A stretch of 64,000 bases of DNA, taken from an uncultured Alphaproteobacteria bacterium (GTDB lineage Bacteria; Pseudomonadota; Alphaproteobacteria; HIMB59; GCA-002718135). This document shows, piece after piece, positions 40,926 through 51,371 of this stretch (its first letter is position 1; each line of letters begins with the position of its first letter). Both the position numbers and the translations under genes were made by a program. The stretch lies in NCBI GenBank assembly GCA_902560675.1, contig CACEMP010000002.1, positions 118,994 to 182,993 of the forward strand, in the 5' to 3' direction. Under the pieces are notes generated by a model. It searched no databases. It saw only the letters and a program-made list of their open reading frames with translations, and was not told where the DNA came from.

Positions 40926-42616
40926 TATTTCTCCTTTCTTATATTTGAATCAATTATCACTTCATTATCAGTAGTGTCAATTAATTGAGTTATAGAATGA
41001 ATTTTACTATCAGGAAATTCTTTAAGAATTTTTTTTACCTTAGAATTATTTTTCATTAATTCAATTTCTTTTTGCTGATTAATAATATCTTCTTCATTCA
41101 AACTTTTTCCTATATTGCTTGTCGATGAACTTATTTTCCAAATTCTACCTGTCCAAGTAGAAATAAGTTTAGAAATTTTCTTAATAAAGTCTTTATCAGA
41201 TATTTTTTCCATGTTGATTGTAACCTCACCTTCTTTAAAAGAAATTAAGGTTACGTCATTATACAGTTTAGTGTGAAGAATACCCTCTTTATGCTTAAAA
41301 AACATTTCAACAAATTGTCTAAAATTATCAACTGATTCGTATTGAGAATTATTGATCTTTTTATTTTCTAATACAATGTTATCATTATTGGATTCTAATA
41401 TTGTTTTTTGTTCTTTATTTTGATTTGATTTATTACTTTCTTCATATTTTGCAGGGGTAATAACTTTATCTTTATTGAAATTATTATAAAAATTATCTGG
41501 ATTTGATGTATCAAAAAAATATATAATTCTTAATATTATCATCTCACCATGCTGAAATAGGTGAAGCCCGGTTTGTAATTCTTGAAAGCCTTTAAATAAA
41601 ATTTGCCAAATGATGTTTAAGTTATTTAAAGTTATCTTAGATGAAAGTTCAAATCCTTTATTTCTCTCAAGTTCTGGGATGTAAATATCATCTTTTAAAT
41701 TAGGAGATATTTTAATTTGAGTTATAAAATGAACTGCATTTAACAACTCATCAAAAATCATAATTACATCGGCCCCTAAATCAAATAAATTTTTATATAA
41801 ATCTAGAGATTCTGATGCGTTACCTTTTAATATATTTTCTAATAATTGATAAATCTTTTCTCTTTCAGCAAGTCCTAACATTTTTGCTATTATTTTTGCA
41901 TCAATCTTTATATTTTGATCTGTGATTGCTTGATCAAGAAGACTAAGTCCGTCTCTCATTGATCCATCAGCAGCTCTTACTATTAAGGATATTGCATCTT
42001 TATCAATATCTATTTTTTCTTTGTCTACTATGTTAAGTAAATATTTAGTAAGAATACTTTTTTCAATTCTTAATAAATTAAATCTTTGACATCTAGATAA
42101 TACAGTAATCGGTATTTTTTGTACTTCTGTAGTGGCAAAAATAAATTTCACATGCTCAGGAGGTTCTTCCAATGTTTTTAATAAAGCGTTGAATGCACTC
42201 TTAGAAAGCATGTGTACTTCATCAATTATATATATTTTAAATTTACCAATAACTGGTTTATATTTTACATTATCAATAATTTCTCTGACATTATCAACAC
42301 CAGTATTAGAAGCTGCATCAATTTCAATTACATCAAGGTTACTGTCTATACCAGTAGATACACAAGAGTCACAATTTCCACATGGTTCACAGTGATTTTT
42401 TTCTCTTTTTTGACAATTAATACTCATAGCAATTAATCTTGCTATTGTAGTTTTGCCAACACCTCTGACTCCAGTTAAAACATATGCATGAGCTAACCTT
42501 TCATTAATGATTGCGCTTGATAAAATTTCTACCAGTAAATTTTGACCAACTAGATCCTTGAATTTTTTTGGTCTATATTTTCTTGCCAATACTTTATATT
42601 CTGTAAAATCTTTCAT
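40925..42616 (-). CDS. dnaX: DNA polymerase III subunit gamma/tau
   Basis: LARKYRPKKFKDLVGQ, AYVLTGVRGVGKTTIARL, zinc-binding Cys cluster, IIDEVHMLSKSAFNALLKTLEEPP. Confidence 0.97.
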   Translation of the reverse strand: MKDFTEYKVLARKYRPKKFKDLVGQNLLVEILSSAIINERLAHAYVLTGVRGVGKTTIARLIAMSINCQKREKNHCEPCGNCDSCVSTGIDSNLDVIEIDAASNTGVDNVREIIDNVKYKPVIGKFKIYIIDEVHMLSKSAFNALLKTLEEPPEHVKFIFATTEVQKIPITVLSRCQRFNLLRIEKSILTKYLLNIVDKEKIDIDKDAISLIVRAADGSMRDGLSLLDQAITDQNIKIDAKIIAKMLGLAEREKIYQLLENILKGNASESLDLYKNLFDLGADVIMIFDELLNAVHFITQIKISPNLKDDIYIPELERNKGFELSSKITLNNLNIIWQILFKGFQELQTGLHLFQHGEMIILRIIYFFDTSNPDNFYNNFNKDKVITPAKYEESNKSNQNKEQKTILESNNDNIVLENKKINNSQYESVDNFRQFVEMFFKHKEGILHTKLYNDVTLISFKEGEVTINMEKISDKDFIKKISKLISTWTGRIWKISSSTSNIGKSLNEEDIINQQKEIELMKNNSKVKKILKEFPDSKIHSITQLIDTTDNEVIIDSNIRKEK

Positions 42617-42624
42617 ATGTTTTT

Positions 42625-42716
42625 ATGGAAGGAATTAAGACCCAAATAATATTGGTACAGCTGCTTCTTTTCAGACCTGACTGGATTAGCAATTTATTTG
42701 CCCTTAACCCTTCCTT
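42625..42716 (-). ncRNA. ffs: Bacterial small signal recognition particle RNA (4.5S-type)
   Basis: Minus strand carries GTCAGGTCTGAAAAGAAGCAGC, matching the canonical GTCAGGTCCGGAAGGAAGCAGC core, with terminal GGAAGG...CCTTCC pairing; lies just upstream of dnaX as is common in proteobacteria. Ends approximate. Confidence 0.85.
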
Positions 42717-42769
42717 TACTAATATAACATTAATGTTGGCAAAACCTAAATAGACTTTTCACAATTAAA

Positions 42770-43612
42770 CTATTTTTTTCTGAAATCTGATTTTTTATAA
42801 ACACCAAGAATTTGTAAATGTTTACAAAAAAACTTCATTTCTTCAAGTGCAAGCTTTACGGATGAATTATCTGGATGCCCTTCGAAGTCTATATAAAATT
42901 GTGCTACGTCAAAACCCTGAGAGTGAACGTAACTTTCTAATTTAGTAATGTTAACACCATTACTTGCAAATCCACCTAAACATTTATAAAGAGCCGCAGG
43001 TATACTTCTTACATTAAAAACTAAAGTTGTTAAGATTTGATCAGAATCAATTTTTATTTGATTTAAATCTTTTTGCATGACCAAAAATCTTGTTACATTG
43101 TGTTGGGAATCCTGAAAATTGGTTTCTAGTATTTCCAAATTATATATTTTTGCCGCAAGTTCAGATGCTATAGCTGAATCTTCTTTATTGTTTAATTCAG
43201 AAATCATTTTTGCTGAACCAGCGGTATCAGCTTGTATTATCATTTCTTTTTTTAAATTAATTATTTTATTTCTACATTGGGCAATTCCTTGCTCATGGCT
43301 ATGAATTCTTTTAATATCAGAAATTTTTGAACCTTTGATTGCCATTAGATTATGATTTACTTCTAAAAAATATTCCGAAGTAATCTTTAAATTAGACTCA
43401 GGAATTAGTCTCTGAGTATCCGCAACTCTTCCTGCTAGAGAATTCTCTATCGGGACCATTGCTGCATCAACTTTTCCAATACGTACCTGTTCAAACATTT
43501 CCTCAAATGTTCGGCATGCAAAACTTTTTGCTTCAGGAAAAAGATTTTTTCCAGCCTGCTCACTATATGCACCATTAACTCCTTGGAAAGAAAAACTATT
43601 GATTTTTTTCAT
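42770..43612 (-). CDS. pheA: Prephenate dehydratase
   Basis: FQGVNGAYSEQAGKNLFPEA, PIENSLAGRVADTQRLI, HNVTRFLVM, ACT ESYV motif (NITKLESYVHSQGFDVAQFYID). Confidence 0.96.
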   Translation of the reverse strand: MKKINSFSFQGVNGAYSEQAGKNLFPEAKSFACRTFEEMFEQVRIGKVDAAMVPIENSLAGRVADTQRLIPESNLKITSEYFLEVNHNLMAIKGSKISDIKRIHSHEQGIAQCRNKIINLKKEMIIQADTAGSAKMISELNNKEDSAIASELAAKIYNLEILETNFQDSQHNVTRFLVMQKDLNQIKIDSDQILTTLVFNVRSIPAALYKCLGGFASNGVNITKLESYVHSQGFDVAQFYIDFEGHPDNSSVKLALEEMKFFCKHLQILGVYKKSDFRKK

Positions 43613-44333
43613 ATTTTTCTCTTATAATATTTTCAACATTAATTAAATCTTCTTTTGTATCAACGCTTGGAGGAATATCTTTTTCAAAACAAACACCTAT
43701 GTTTATTCCTGCATCCATTGCTCTGCATTGCTCGAGTTTTAGCGATAATTCATTTTTTGATTTAGGTAATTTAACAAATTTATATAAGGACTCTTCAGTA
43801 AAGCTGTAAATTCCAACATGATGATAGATTGAATTATCAAGATTATTTTTTTTTCTAAAAAATTCTTTTGCTTCACCAATTAGATTTTTTTCCCATTCAA
43901 CAACTACCTTTGTAATATTTGGGTTAGAAATTTCTTCTTTTTTTAAATCAGTTGCAAGTGTCCCAATTAGATAATTATTTTTTAATGGCTCAATAACTTT
44001 TCTAATTTGTTCTGGTCTGATTAAAGGCATATCACCTTGCAAATTAATTATACAATCAAGTTTTGAAATATTATTCATTTTCAAAATTGCAGAATATATC
44101 CTATCTGTACCAGAAGAGATTTTTGGATCTGTTAGAATTGCCCTGCCTCCTAAATTAGTTATTAGATTGAACACTTCTTGTTCTGAGCATGCAACAACCA
44201 CTTCTCCAATTTTTGAATTAATAGCTTGTTCCCAAACTCTTTGGATCATAGTTTTACCTTGTATTTGCATTAATGGTTTACCTGGAAAACGCACTGAAGC
44301 CATTCTTGAAGGAATTAAGATAACTGTATTCAT
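43596..44333 (-). CDS. kdsB: 3-deoxy-manno-octulosonate cytidylyltransferase
   Basis: ILIPSRMASVRFPGKPL, GRAILTDPKISSGTDRIYSA, NLQGDMPLI, IYHHVGIYSF. Confidence 0.96.
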   Translation of the reverse strand: MNTVILIPSRMASVRFPGKPLMQIQGKTMIQRVWEQAINSKIGEVVVACSEQEVFNLITNLGGRAILTDPKISSGTDRIYSAILKMNNISKLDCIINLQGDMPLIRPEQIRKVIEPLKNNYLIGTLATDLKKEEISNPNITKVVVEWEKNLIGEAKEFFRKKNNLDNSIYHHVGIYSFTEESLYKFVKLPKSKNELSLKLEQCRAMDAGINIGVCFEKDIPPSVDTKEDLINVENIIREKYEKNQ

Positions 44334-44424
44334 AAATTATGCGACAATAAGGCTATAGGTTTCAAATTTGCTCATCATTACAAGTGTATTAATTCACTAA
44401 AAAAATCTGTATATATACTTATAC

Positions 44425-44970
44425 ATGTCCGGGCTTGAAGTTAATAAAATTTTAGCATCAATTATACTAGCAGTATTAATTGTGACACTAATCGGGCATT
44501 TTGGAGATCTTGTCATTGATATTGATCATGATGAAAAAAAAGAAACGGCATATAAAATTGATGTTCCAGATGATGCTACTGGCGTAGGAGTGGTGGAAAA
44601 AAAAGAAGAAGTAATTGAGCCTGTTTCAATGTTACTAGCAAATGCCTCTCTTGATAATGGAGAAAAATTATTCAAAAAATGTGCTACATGCCATAATTAT
44701 GAAAAAGGTAGTGCAAATAAAGTAGGTCCACACTTATGGAATATCATAAATAGACCAAAGGCATATGTTGAAGGTTTCGCATATTCCAAAGCTTTAGCTG
44801 AGTACGGTGGAGAGTGGGGATATGAAGAATTAGCAGAATTTTTATATAAACCAAAAAAATATATAAAAGGAACAAAAATGAACTTTGCAGGTTTAAAAAA
44901 AGTAAAAGATAGAGCAGACTTAGTTTATTTCTTAAGAGAACATTCAGATAATCCTGCACCACTTCCATAA
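44425..44970 (+). CDS. Membrane-anchored class I c-type cytochrome
   Basis: N-terminal TM, CATCH haem motif, VGPHLWNIINRPKAYVEGFAYSKAL, KGTKMNFAGLKK. Confidence 0.92.
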   Translation: MSGLEVNKILASIILAVLIVTLIGHFGDLVIDIDHDEKKETAYKIDVPDDATGVGVVEKKEEVIEPVSMLLANASLDNGEKLFKKCATCHNYEKGSANKVGPHLWNIINRPKAYVEGFAYSKALAEYGGEWGYEELAEFLYKPKKYIKGTKMNFAGLKKVKDRADLVYFLREHSDNPAPLP

Positions 44971-44978
44971 ACAAAGAA

Positions 44979-45752
44979 ATGAATTTAAATATAGAAGAGT
45001 TTTCTAAATTTGCAAACTCTTTGGCTGATCATGCATCTAAAACTTCAATGCATTATTTTAGAAACAATATTGAAATAGAGATTAAAGATGATGAAAGTCC
45101 TGTAACTTTAGCAGATAAAGAAACAGAACAAATATTAAGAGAGAGAATTAGAAAAGAATATCCTGAACATGGAATATTAGGTGAAGAGTATGAAAATGAA
45201 AAAATAAACTCTGAATTTATATGGGTAATAGATCCCATAGATGGAACAAGAAGTTACATAGCAGGACATAAAGATTTTGGTAATTTAATTGCATTGCTTC
45301 ATGACAAAAAACCAGTTTTAGGAATTATTAATTGTCCAGCACACAATGAAAGATGGATAGGAATAAAAAACAAAAAAACAAAATGTAATGGAAAAGATGT
45401 TGAAACTAGTGCAATCAAAAAAATCAGGGATGCCTATCTTTTTACATCTGGATTATATTTTGATGAGCCTCAAATTAAAAAAGGATTAGAATTACTGAAA
45501 GAAAAATCAAGATACTACAGACTTGGAGGTGATTGTTATATGTATGGAATGTTAGCCTCAGGTTTAATCGATATTGTTCTAGAGGATACTTTAAAAGTCC
45601 ATGATTATATGGCTCTTGTTAATGTAATTGAGGGAGCTGGTGGAGTAATTACTGATAAGCATGGTAAAGAAATATCTTTAGAGTCAGATGGAAGTTTAAT
45701 TGCATCAAGTACTAATTCTCTTCATCAAGAAATAATTAAATTAATAAACTAA
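44979..45752 (+). CDS. hisN: Inositol monophosphatase family protein (histidinol-phosphatase HisN-like)
   Basis: PVTLADKETEQILRERI, HGILGEEYENE, WVIDPIDGTRSYIAGHKDFGNLIAL. Confidence 0.85.
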   Translation: MNLNIEEFSKFANSLADHASKTSMHYFRNNIEIEIKDDESPVTLADKETEQILRERIRKEYPEHGILGEEYENEKINSEFIWVIDPIDGTRSYIAGHKDFGNLIALLHDKKPVLGIINCPAHNERWIGIKNKKTKCNGKDVETSAIKKIRDAYLFTSGLYFDEPQIKKGLELLKEKSRYYRLGGDCYMYGMLASGLIDIVLEDTLKVHDYMALVNVIEGAGGVITDKHGKEISLESDGSLIASSTNSLHQEIIKLIN

Positions 45753-45793
45753 AATTTATTTTAATTTTTATTAAATAGACATATATTAAAATT

Positions 45794-47620
45794 ATGAAAA
45801 CAATCACTTTAATCCTAACATTTACTCTATTTTTTCAATTAAAAGCGCAAGCAAATGACAATATAACTCATGCAATTGCAATGCATGGTGAGCCAAAATA
45901 CTCAAAAGATTTTAAAAATGTTGAGTATATTAATCCAAACTCTATTAAAGGCGGTTCAATAGTAAGAAGTGCAATTGGAACCTATGATAGCTTCAATCCC
46001 TTTATTTTAAAAGGTACTTCAGCAGCTGGAATTGGAAGACTTTATGAAACATTAACAACTGGATCAAGTGATGAGGCTTTTACAGAATATGGATTATTAG
46101 CAGAAACGATTGAATGGCCAGATGATAGATCTTGGGTTTCATTTACATTAAGAAATGAGGCATACTGGCACGATGGAAAAAAAATTACAGCCGATGATGT
46201 TGTTTGGACGTTTAACACCCTAATGGAAAAGGGTCACCCATTTTATAAGTACTATTATGGTGATGTAAAAGAGGTAATTAAAGAAAAAGAAAATAAAGTA
46301 AGATTTAATTTTACAACAAACACTAATAAAGAATTAGTTTTGATTGTTGGTCAATTACCAGTACTACCAAAACATTATTGGGAAAATAAGAATTTTGAAG
46401 AAACATCTTTAGAAATTCCAATTGGAAGCGGTCCCTATAAAATTAAATCATTTGATAGTGGAAGGTCAATTACTTACGAATTAAATCTAAATTATTGGGG
46501 TTTTGGGGCATCAATACCAATTAAAATTGGGAAAGATAATTATGGCACAATCAGATATGATTATTACAAAGACAGAGGTATTGAAAGAGAAGCTTTTAAA
46601 TCTGGTGAGATTGATTTTTTCTCCGAAAATTCATCAAAAGAATGGGCAACTGCATATGATATAAACGCTGTGAATAAGGGCTTAATTAAAAAAGAATTAA
46701 TAAGTCATGAAAATCCACAAGGCATGCAGGGTTTTGCTTTTAATATTAGAAAAGATAAATTTAAAGATAGAAGAGTAAGAAAGGCCCTTTCTTATGCGTT
46801 TGATTTTGAATGGTCAAATAAAAATTTATTTTTTGACGCATATAAAAGAACAGATAGCTTTTTCGAAAATTCAGAACTTGCATCTTCGGGTCTTCCTTCA
46901 AAAAAAGAGTTGGAATATTTAAATCCATATTTTGATTTACTGCCTCAAGAAATATTTACTGAAGAATATAAGAATCCTGAAACGGATGGTTCCGGTTATA
47001 TGAGAATGCAATTGCAAGAAGCATCAAAACTTTTAGAAGACTCAGGCTGGGAATTAATTGATGGTAAACTTTTACATTCAAATACTAAAGAGCCTTTTGA
47101 GTTTGAAATTTTATTACGATCGCCAGCATTCGAAAGAATAGTTTTTCCTTTTAAAGATAATCTTGAGAAATTAGGTATTGTTGTAGTAGTAAGAACAATT
47201 GATAGTGCACAATATCAAAAAAGGATGGAGACATTTGATTTTGACATGGTTGTTCAAACATTTGGACAATCATTATCACCAGGCAATGAGCAAAGAAATT
47301 TTTGGGGTTCTGATGCTGCAGACACTGATGGTTCAAGAAATGTTGTAGGTATAAAAAATTATGCTGTAGATGGATTAATTGAAAGTCTGATTAATGCGAG
47401 TAATAGAGAAGAGTTAATTACGATAACTAAAGCTCTAGATCGTGTTCTTTTATGGAATTACTATGTTATTCCTCAGTGGCATATATCATCATACAGAGTT
47501 CTTTATTGGGATTTTTTTGATCAACCCAAAATTAAGCCAAAATATTCACTAGGTTTTGATACATGGTGGATTAATCAGAAAAAATTTGAAACTATCCAAT
47601 CAAATAGAACATCAAACTAA
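45794..47620 (+). CDS. yejA: ABC transporter substrate-binding protein, YejA-like
   Basis: SBP family 5 with signal peptide; first gene of yejABEF-type operon. Confidence 0.87.
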   Translation: MKTITLILTFTLFFQLKAQANDNITHAIAMHGEPKYSKDFKNVEYINPNSIKGGSIVRSAIGTYDSFNPFILKGTSAAGIGRLYETLTTGSSDEAFTEYGLLAETIEWPDDRSWVSFTLRNEAYWHDGKKITADDVVWTFNTLMEKGHPFYKYYYGDVKEVIKEKENKVRFNFTTNTNKELVLIVGQLPVLPKHYWENKNFEETSLEIPIGSGPYKIKSFDSGRSITYELNLNYWGFGASIPIKIGKDNYGTIRYDYYKDRGIEREAFKSGEIDFFSENSSKEWATAYDINAVNKGLIKKELISHENPQGMQGFAFNIRKDKFKDRRVRKALSYAFDFEWSNKNLFFDAYKRTDSFFENSELASSGLPSKKELEYLNPYFDLLPQEIFTEEYKNPETDGSGYMRMQLQEASKLLEDSGWELIDGKLLHSNTKEPFEFEILLRSPAFERIVFPFKDNLEKLGIVVVVRTIDSAQYQKRMETFDFDMVVQTFGQSLSPGNEQRNFWGSDAADTDGSRNVVGIKNYAVDGLIESLINASNREELITITKALDRVLLWNYYVIPQWHISSYRVLYWDFFDQPKIKPKYSLGFDTWWINQKKFETIQSNRTSN

Positions 47621-47659
47621 TTATTAAAGTTTATTAGAAATAATATAAAATAGCACAGT

Positions 47660-48760
47660 ATGGGTGCTTACTTAATAAAAAGACTTCTTTTAATAATACC
47701 AACTCTTTTTGGTATTATGGTTATAAATTTTGCAATAATTCAAATTGTTCCGGGAGGTCCAGTGGAGCAGATGATTGCTCAAATGACTGGAACAGCTGTT
47801 GAATCAACAGCCCGTTTTTCTGGTGGTAATGAGGGTGAGACATTAGAATTTAATACTAATGACTCTACTTCAGTTAACGACAGTAAGTATAGAGGCGCAC
47901 AGGGTTTAGATCCCGATATTATAAAGGAAATAGAAAAAATGTATGGCATGGATAAGCCAGCACATGAAAGATTTATTAAAATGATCAAAGACTATATAAC
48001 CTTTGATTTTGGTGAAAGTTTTTTTAGAGACCAAAAAGTTACAGAAATTGTTTTAGATAAAATGCCCGTTTCCATATCACTTGGATTATGGACAACCTTA
48101 TTAGTGTATTTAATCTCTATACCGCTTGGGATTAGAAAAGCTATAAATGACGGCTCAAAATTTGATATAGTTTCAAGTTCAATAGTTACTATTGGCTACG
48201 CAATTCCAAATTTTTTATTTGCAGTAATACTAATTGTCTTTTTTGCAGGTGGAAGATTTTATGACATTTTTCCTCTACGTGGTTTATTTTCTGAAAATTT
48301 TGACGATTTAACTTTTTTTCAAAAAATAATAGATTACTTCTGGCACTTAGCTTTGCCACTAACTGCTATGCTTGTAAGTGGATTTGCGGGTTTGACATTT
48401 TTAACCAAAAATTCATTCCTTGACCAGGTAAATCAACAATATGTAATTACAGCACGTTCAAAAGGTTTAAGTGAAAGAAAAGTTCTTTATGGCCATGTAT
48501 TTAGAAATGCGATGCTGATAGTAATTGCTGGGTTTCCATCAGCATTTATTGGAATTCTTTTTTCAAGCTCTCTTTTTATTGAAGTTATTTTTTCTTTGGA
48601 TGGGCTTGGCTTATTAGGATACGAGGCTGCTTTAACTCGAGATTATCCTGTAATATTTGCAACACTGTATTTTTTCTCACTACTAGGTTTAGTTATGGGA
48701 ATTATTGGTGACTTTATGTACTCAATTATCGATCCACGAATAGATTTTGAATCAAGATAA
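47660..48760 (+). CDS. yejB: Microcin C/oligopeptide-type ABC permease YejB
   Basis: [37 protein letters not shown]; binding-protein-dependent permease. Confidence 0.92.
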   Translation: MGAYLIKRLLLIIPTLFGIMVINFAIIQIVPGGPVEQMIAQMTGTAVESTARFSGGNEGETLEFNTNDSTSVNDSKYRGAQGLDPDIIKEIEKMYGMDKPAHERFIKMIKDYITFDFGESFFRDQKVTEIVLDKMPVSISLGLWTTLLVYLISIPLGIRKAINDGSKFDIVSSSIVTIGYAIPNFLFAVILIVFFAGGRFYDIFPLRGLFSENFDDLTFFQKIIDYFWHLALPLTAMLVSGFAGLTFLTKNSFLDQVNQQYVITARSKGLSERKVLYGHVFRNAMLIVIAGFPSAFIGILFSSSLFIEVIFSLDGLGLLGYEAALTRDYPVIFATLYFFSLLGLVMGIIGDFMYSIIDPRIDFESR

Positions 48761-49788
48761 TGAATAAGTTATCTAAATTAAATCAAAGACGATTAAATAA
48801 CTTCAAACGTAACAAGAGAGGCTACTATTCTTTTTGGATATTTGCTTTTTTATTTATTATATCACTTTTTGCAGATTTTATTGCAAATGAAAAACCATTG
48901 TTGGTAAGATATGATTCGAACTTTTATTATCCAGTATTTTCTTTTTACTCAGAAACAACATTTGGTGGAGATTTTGAAACTGAAGCAGATTACAAAGATC
49001 CATATGTAAAAAATTTAATTGAAGAAAAAGGATGGATGATTATGCCTCTCATCCCATATTCTTATAATACTATAATAAGAGATTTATCTGCCCCAGCTCC
49101 TTCACCACCTTCAAATAAAAATTGGCTTGGCACTGATGATCAAGCAAGAGATGTATTATCAAGATTAATATATGGATTCCGAATATCTGTGTTGTTTGGA
49201 TTTACTCTAACATTCTTTTCAATGATTATAGGTGTTTCAGCTGGTGCAATACAAGGTTATTTTGGAGGTAAAACAGATTTATTTTTCCAAAGATTTATGG
49301 AGGTGTGGTCAGCAATTCCAACACTTTATGTTTTAATTATTTTAGCCAGTGTTATTCAGCCAAATTTTTGGTGGCTTCTAATAATTTTACTTCTTTTTAG
49401 TTGGATGGGGTATGTTGGAGTTGTAAGAGCTGAATTTTTGAGAGCTAGAAATTTTGATTATATAAGAGCTGCTAGAGCTCTTGGGGTTTCAAATACAATT
49501 ATAATTTTTAGACATATGTTACCGAATGCGACTATAGCTACAATTACATTTTTACCATTTAGCTTGAGTGCATCTGTTACAGCTTTGTCAGGATTAGATT
49601 TTTTAGGTTTTGGTTTACCTCCTGGTTCTGCATCATTAGGAGAAATGGTTAATCAAGGGCGGAATAATTTACAAGCACCTTGGTTAGGGATTACAAGTTT
49701 TTTTACATTGGGATTAATGCTTGGGTTATTGGTATTTATAGGTGAAGCGATACGTGATTCATTAGATCCAAGAAAAACTTTTAATTAA
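48760..49788 (+). CDS. yejE: ABC permease YejE
   Basis: LNQRRLNNFKRNKRGYYSFWIFAFLFIISLFADFIANEKPLLVRYD and GTDDQARDVLSRLIYGFRIS. Confidence 0.92.
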   Translation: MNKLSKLNQRRLNNFKRNKRGYYSFWIFAFLFIISLFADFIANEKPLLVRYDSNFYYPVFSFYSETTFGGDFETEADYKDPYVKNLIEEKGWMIMPLIPYSYNTIIRDLSAPAPSPPSNKNWLGTDDQARDVLSRLIYGFRISVLFGFTLTFFSMIIGVSAGAIQGYFGGKTDLFFQRFMEVWSAIPTLYVLIILASVIQPNFWWLLIILLLFSWMGYVGVVRAEFLRARNFDYIRAARALGVSNTIIIFRHMLPNATIATITFLPFSLSASVTALSGLDFLGFGLPPGSASLGEMVNQGRNNLQAPWLGITSFFTLGLMLGLLVFIGEAIRDSLDPRKTFN

Positions 49789-49789
49789 A

Positions 49790-51364
49790 ATGGATAAAAT
49801 AATTACAGTAAATAATCTTAGTATTTCATTTAATAATAATAAAGTAGTTAAAAATATTAACCTTAATATAATTAAAGGTAAAACAACTGCCATAGTTGGA
49901 GAATCTGGTTCGGGTAAAACCTTGACTGCATTAAGTATATTGAAATTACTTCCAAATAATGCGCTAATTGAAAATGGTAAAATTATTTTTCAGAATAGAA
50001 ATATTTTATCAGAAACAAAAAACTTTATACAAAAAATTAGAGGTAATAAAATAGCAACAATTTTCCAAGAACCTATGACAAGTTTAAATCCTCTGCATAC
50101 AATTGAGAAGCAAATTGAAGAAATTATTATTACTCACAATAAATTAAATTATAATGAAGTAAAAAAAATAACTAAATCTTTATTAAATGAAGTTGGTCTT
50201 AGCGAAATTGCTAATAGACCAAAAGTATATCCATATGAGTTATCAGGTGGTCAAAGACAAAGAGTAATGATAGCTATGAGTATTGCAAACAATCCTGACG
50301 TTTTAATAGCTGATGAACCAACAACAGCTCTTGATGTAACTATTCAAATGCAAATATTAGAATTGTTATCAAATCTTCAAAAAAAGCTTGGTATGGCAAT
50401 GCTTTTTATTACTCATGATCTATCAGTAGTTAAAAAAATTGCAGATTATGTATATGTCATGAAAAGTGGGGAAATTATAGAAAGTAATATGAAAGAGGAA
50501 ATATTTAACAATCCCAAACACGAGTATACTAAAAGATTAGTCTCTTCATATAGTAATAAGAAAACTAATATTTATAAAAAAGATGAAGAAGTTTTAAGAA
50601 TTGATGAGCTAAAAGTTTGGTATCCAATAAAAAAAGGCATACTTAAGCGAACTGTTGGTCATGTTAAAGCAATAAAGAATTTAAGTTTTACTCTTAGAAA
50701 AGGTGAAAGTATTGGTATAGTTGGTGAGTCTGGATCTGGAAAGACATCACTCATTTTAGCAATCTTAAGACTAATCAAATCTGAAGGAAATGTATTTATT
50801 AATGGTAAAGACATAAAATTATTTAATAAAAAAGAAATTTTAAATATGAGAAAAGATATTCAAATTGTTTTTCAAGATCCATTTTCCTCATTAAGTCCAA
50901 GAATGAATATTGAGGAAATAATATCAGAGGGTATTAATGTGCACTACCCAGATATTTCAAAAGAAATGATGGAAGAAAAATTAAGAAAAGTTTTAGATAA
51001 TGTAGATTTAAAGTACTCTGAAACAATTGAAAAATATCCTCATGAATTTTCCGGAGGGCAAAGACAAAGAATTGCAATTGCTAGAGCATTAATATTAGAA
51101 CCCAAAATCTTAGTTCTAGATGAACCTACATCAGCACTTGACATTACAGTACAAAATCAAATCATAAGCTTATTAAATGAATTACAAAAAAAACTTTCTT
51201 TGAGTTATGTTTTTATTAGTCATGATATGAGAGTAATCAGATCTATTGCAGATAAAATAATTGTATTAAAAAAAGGAGCTGTAATTGAAGAAAAAAATAC
51301 AGAAGAAATATTCAATAATCCTGAAACTGAATATACAAAAAATTTGATTAGATCAGTTTTGTAA
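49790..51364 (+). CDS. yejF: ABC ATPase YejF (two nucleotide-binding domains)
   Basis: Two Walker A motifs (GESGSGKTLTA, GESGSGKTSLI) and two LSGGQRQR/FSGGQRQR signatures. Confidence 0.93.
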   Translation: MDKIITVNNLSISFNNNKVVKNINLNIIKGKTTAIVGESGSGKTLTALSILKLLPNNALIENGKIIFQNRNILSETKNFIQKIRGNKIATIFQEPMTSLNPLHTIEKQIEEIIITHNKLNYNEVKKITKSLLNEVGLSEIANRPKVYPYELSGGQRQRVMIAMSIANNPDVLIADEPTTALDVTIQMQILELLSNLQKKLGMAMLFITHDLSVVKKIADYVYVMKSGEIIESNMKEEIFNNPKHEYTKRLVSSYSNKKTNIYKKDEEVLRIDELKVWYPIKKGILKRTVGHVKAIKNLSFTLRKGESIGIVGESGSGKTSLILAILRLIKSEGNVFINGKDIKLFNKKEILNMRKDIQIVFQDPFSSLSPRMNIEEIISEGINVHYPDISKEMMEEKLRKVLDNVDLKYSETIEKYPHEFSGGQRQRIAIARALILEPKILVLDEPTSALDITVQNQIISLLNELQKKLSLSYVFISHDMRVIRSIADKIIVLKKGAVIEEKNTEEIFNNPETEYTKNLIRSVL

Positions 51365-51371
51365 TTGTTTT

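Noticed and set aside
44744-44974. ORF 44744..44974 (-)
   Set aside because: Antisense shadow of the cytochrome c gene; hydrophobic low-complexity product.
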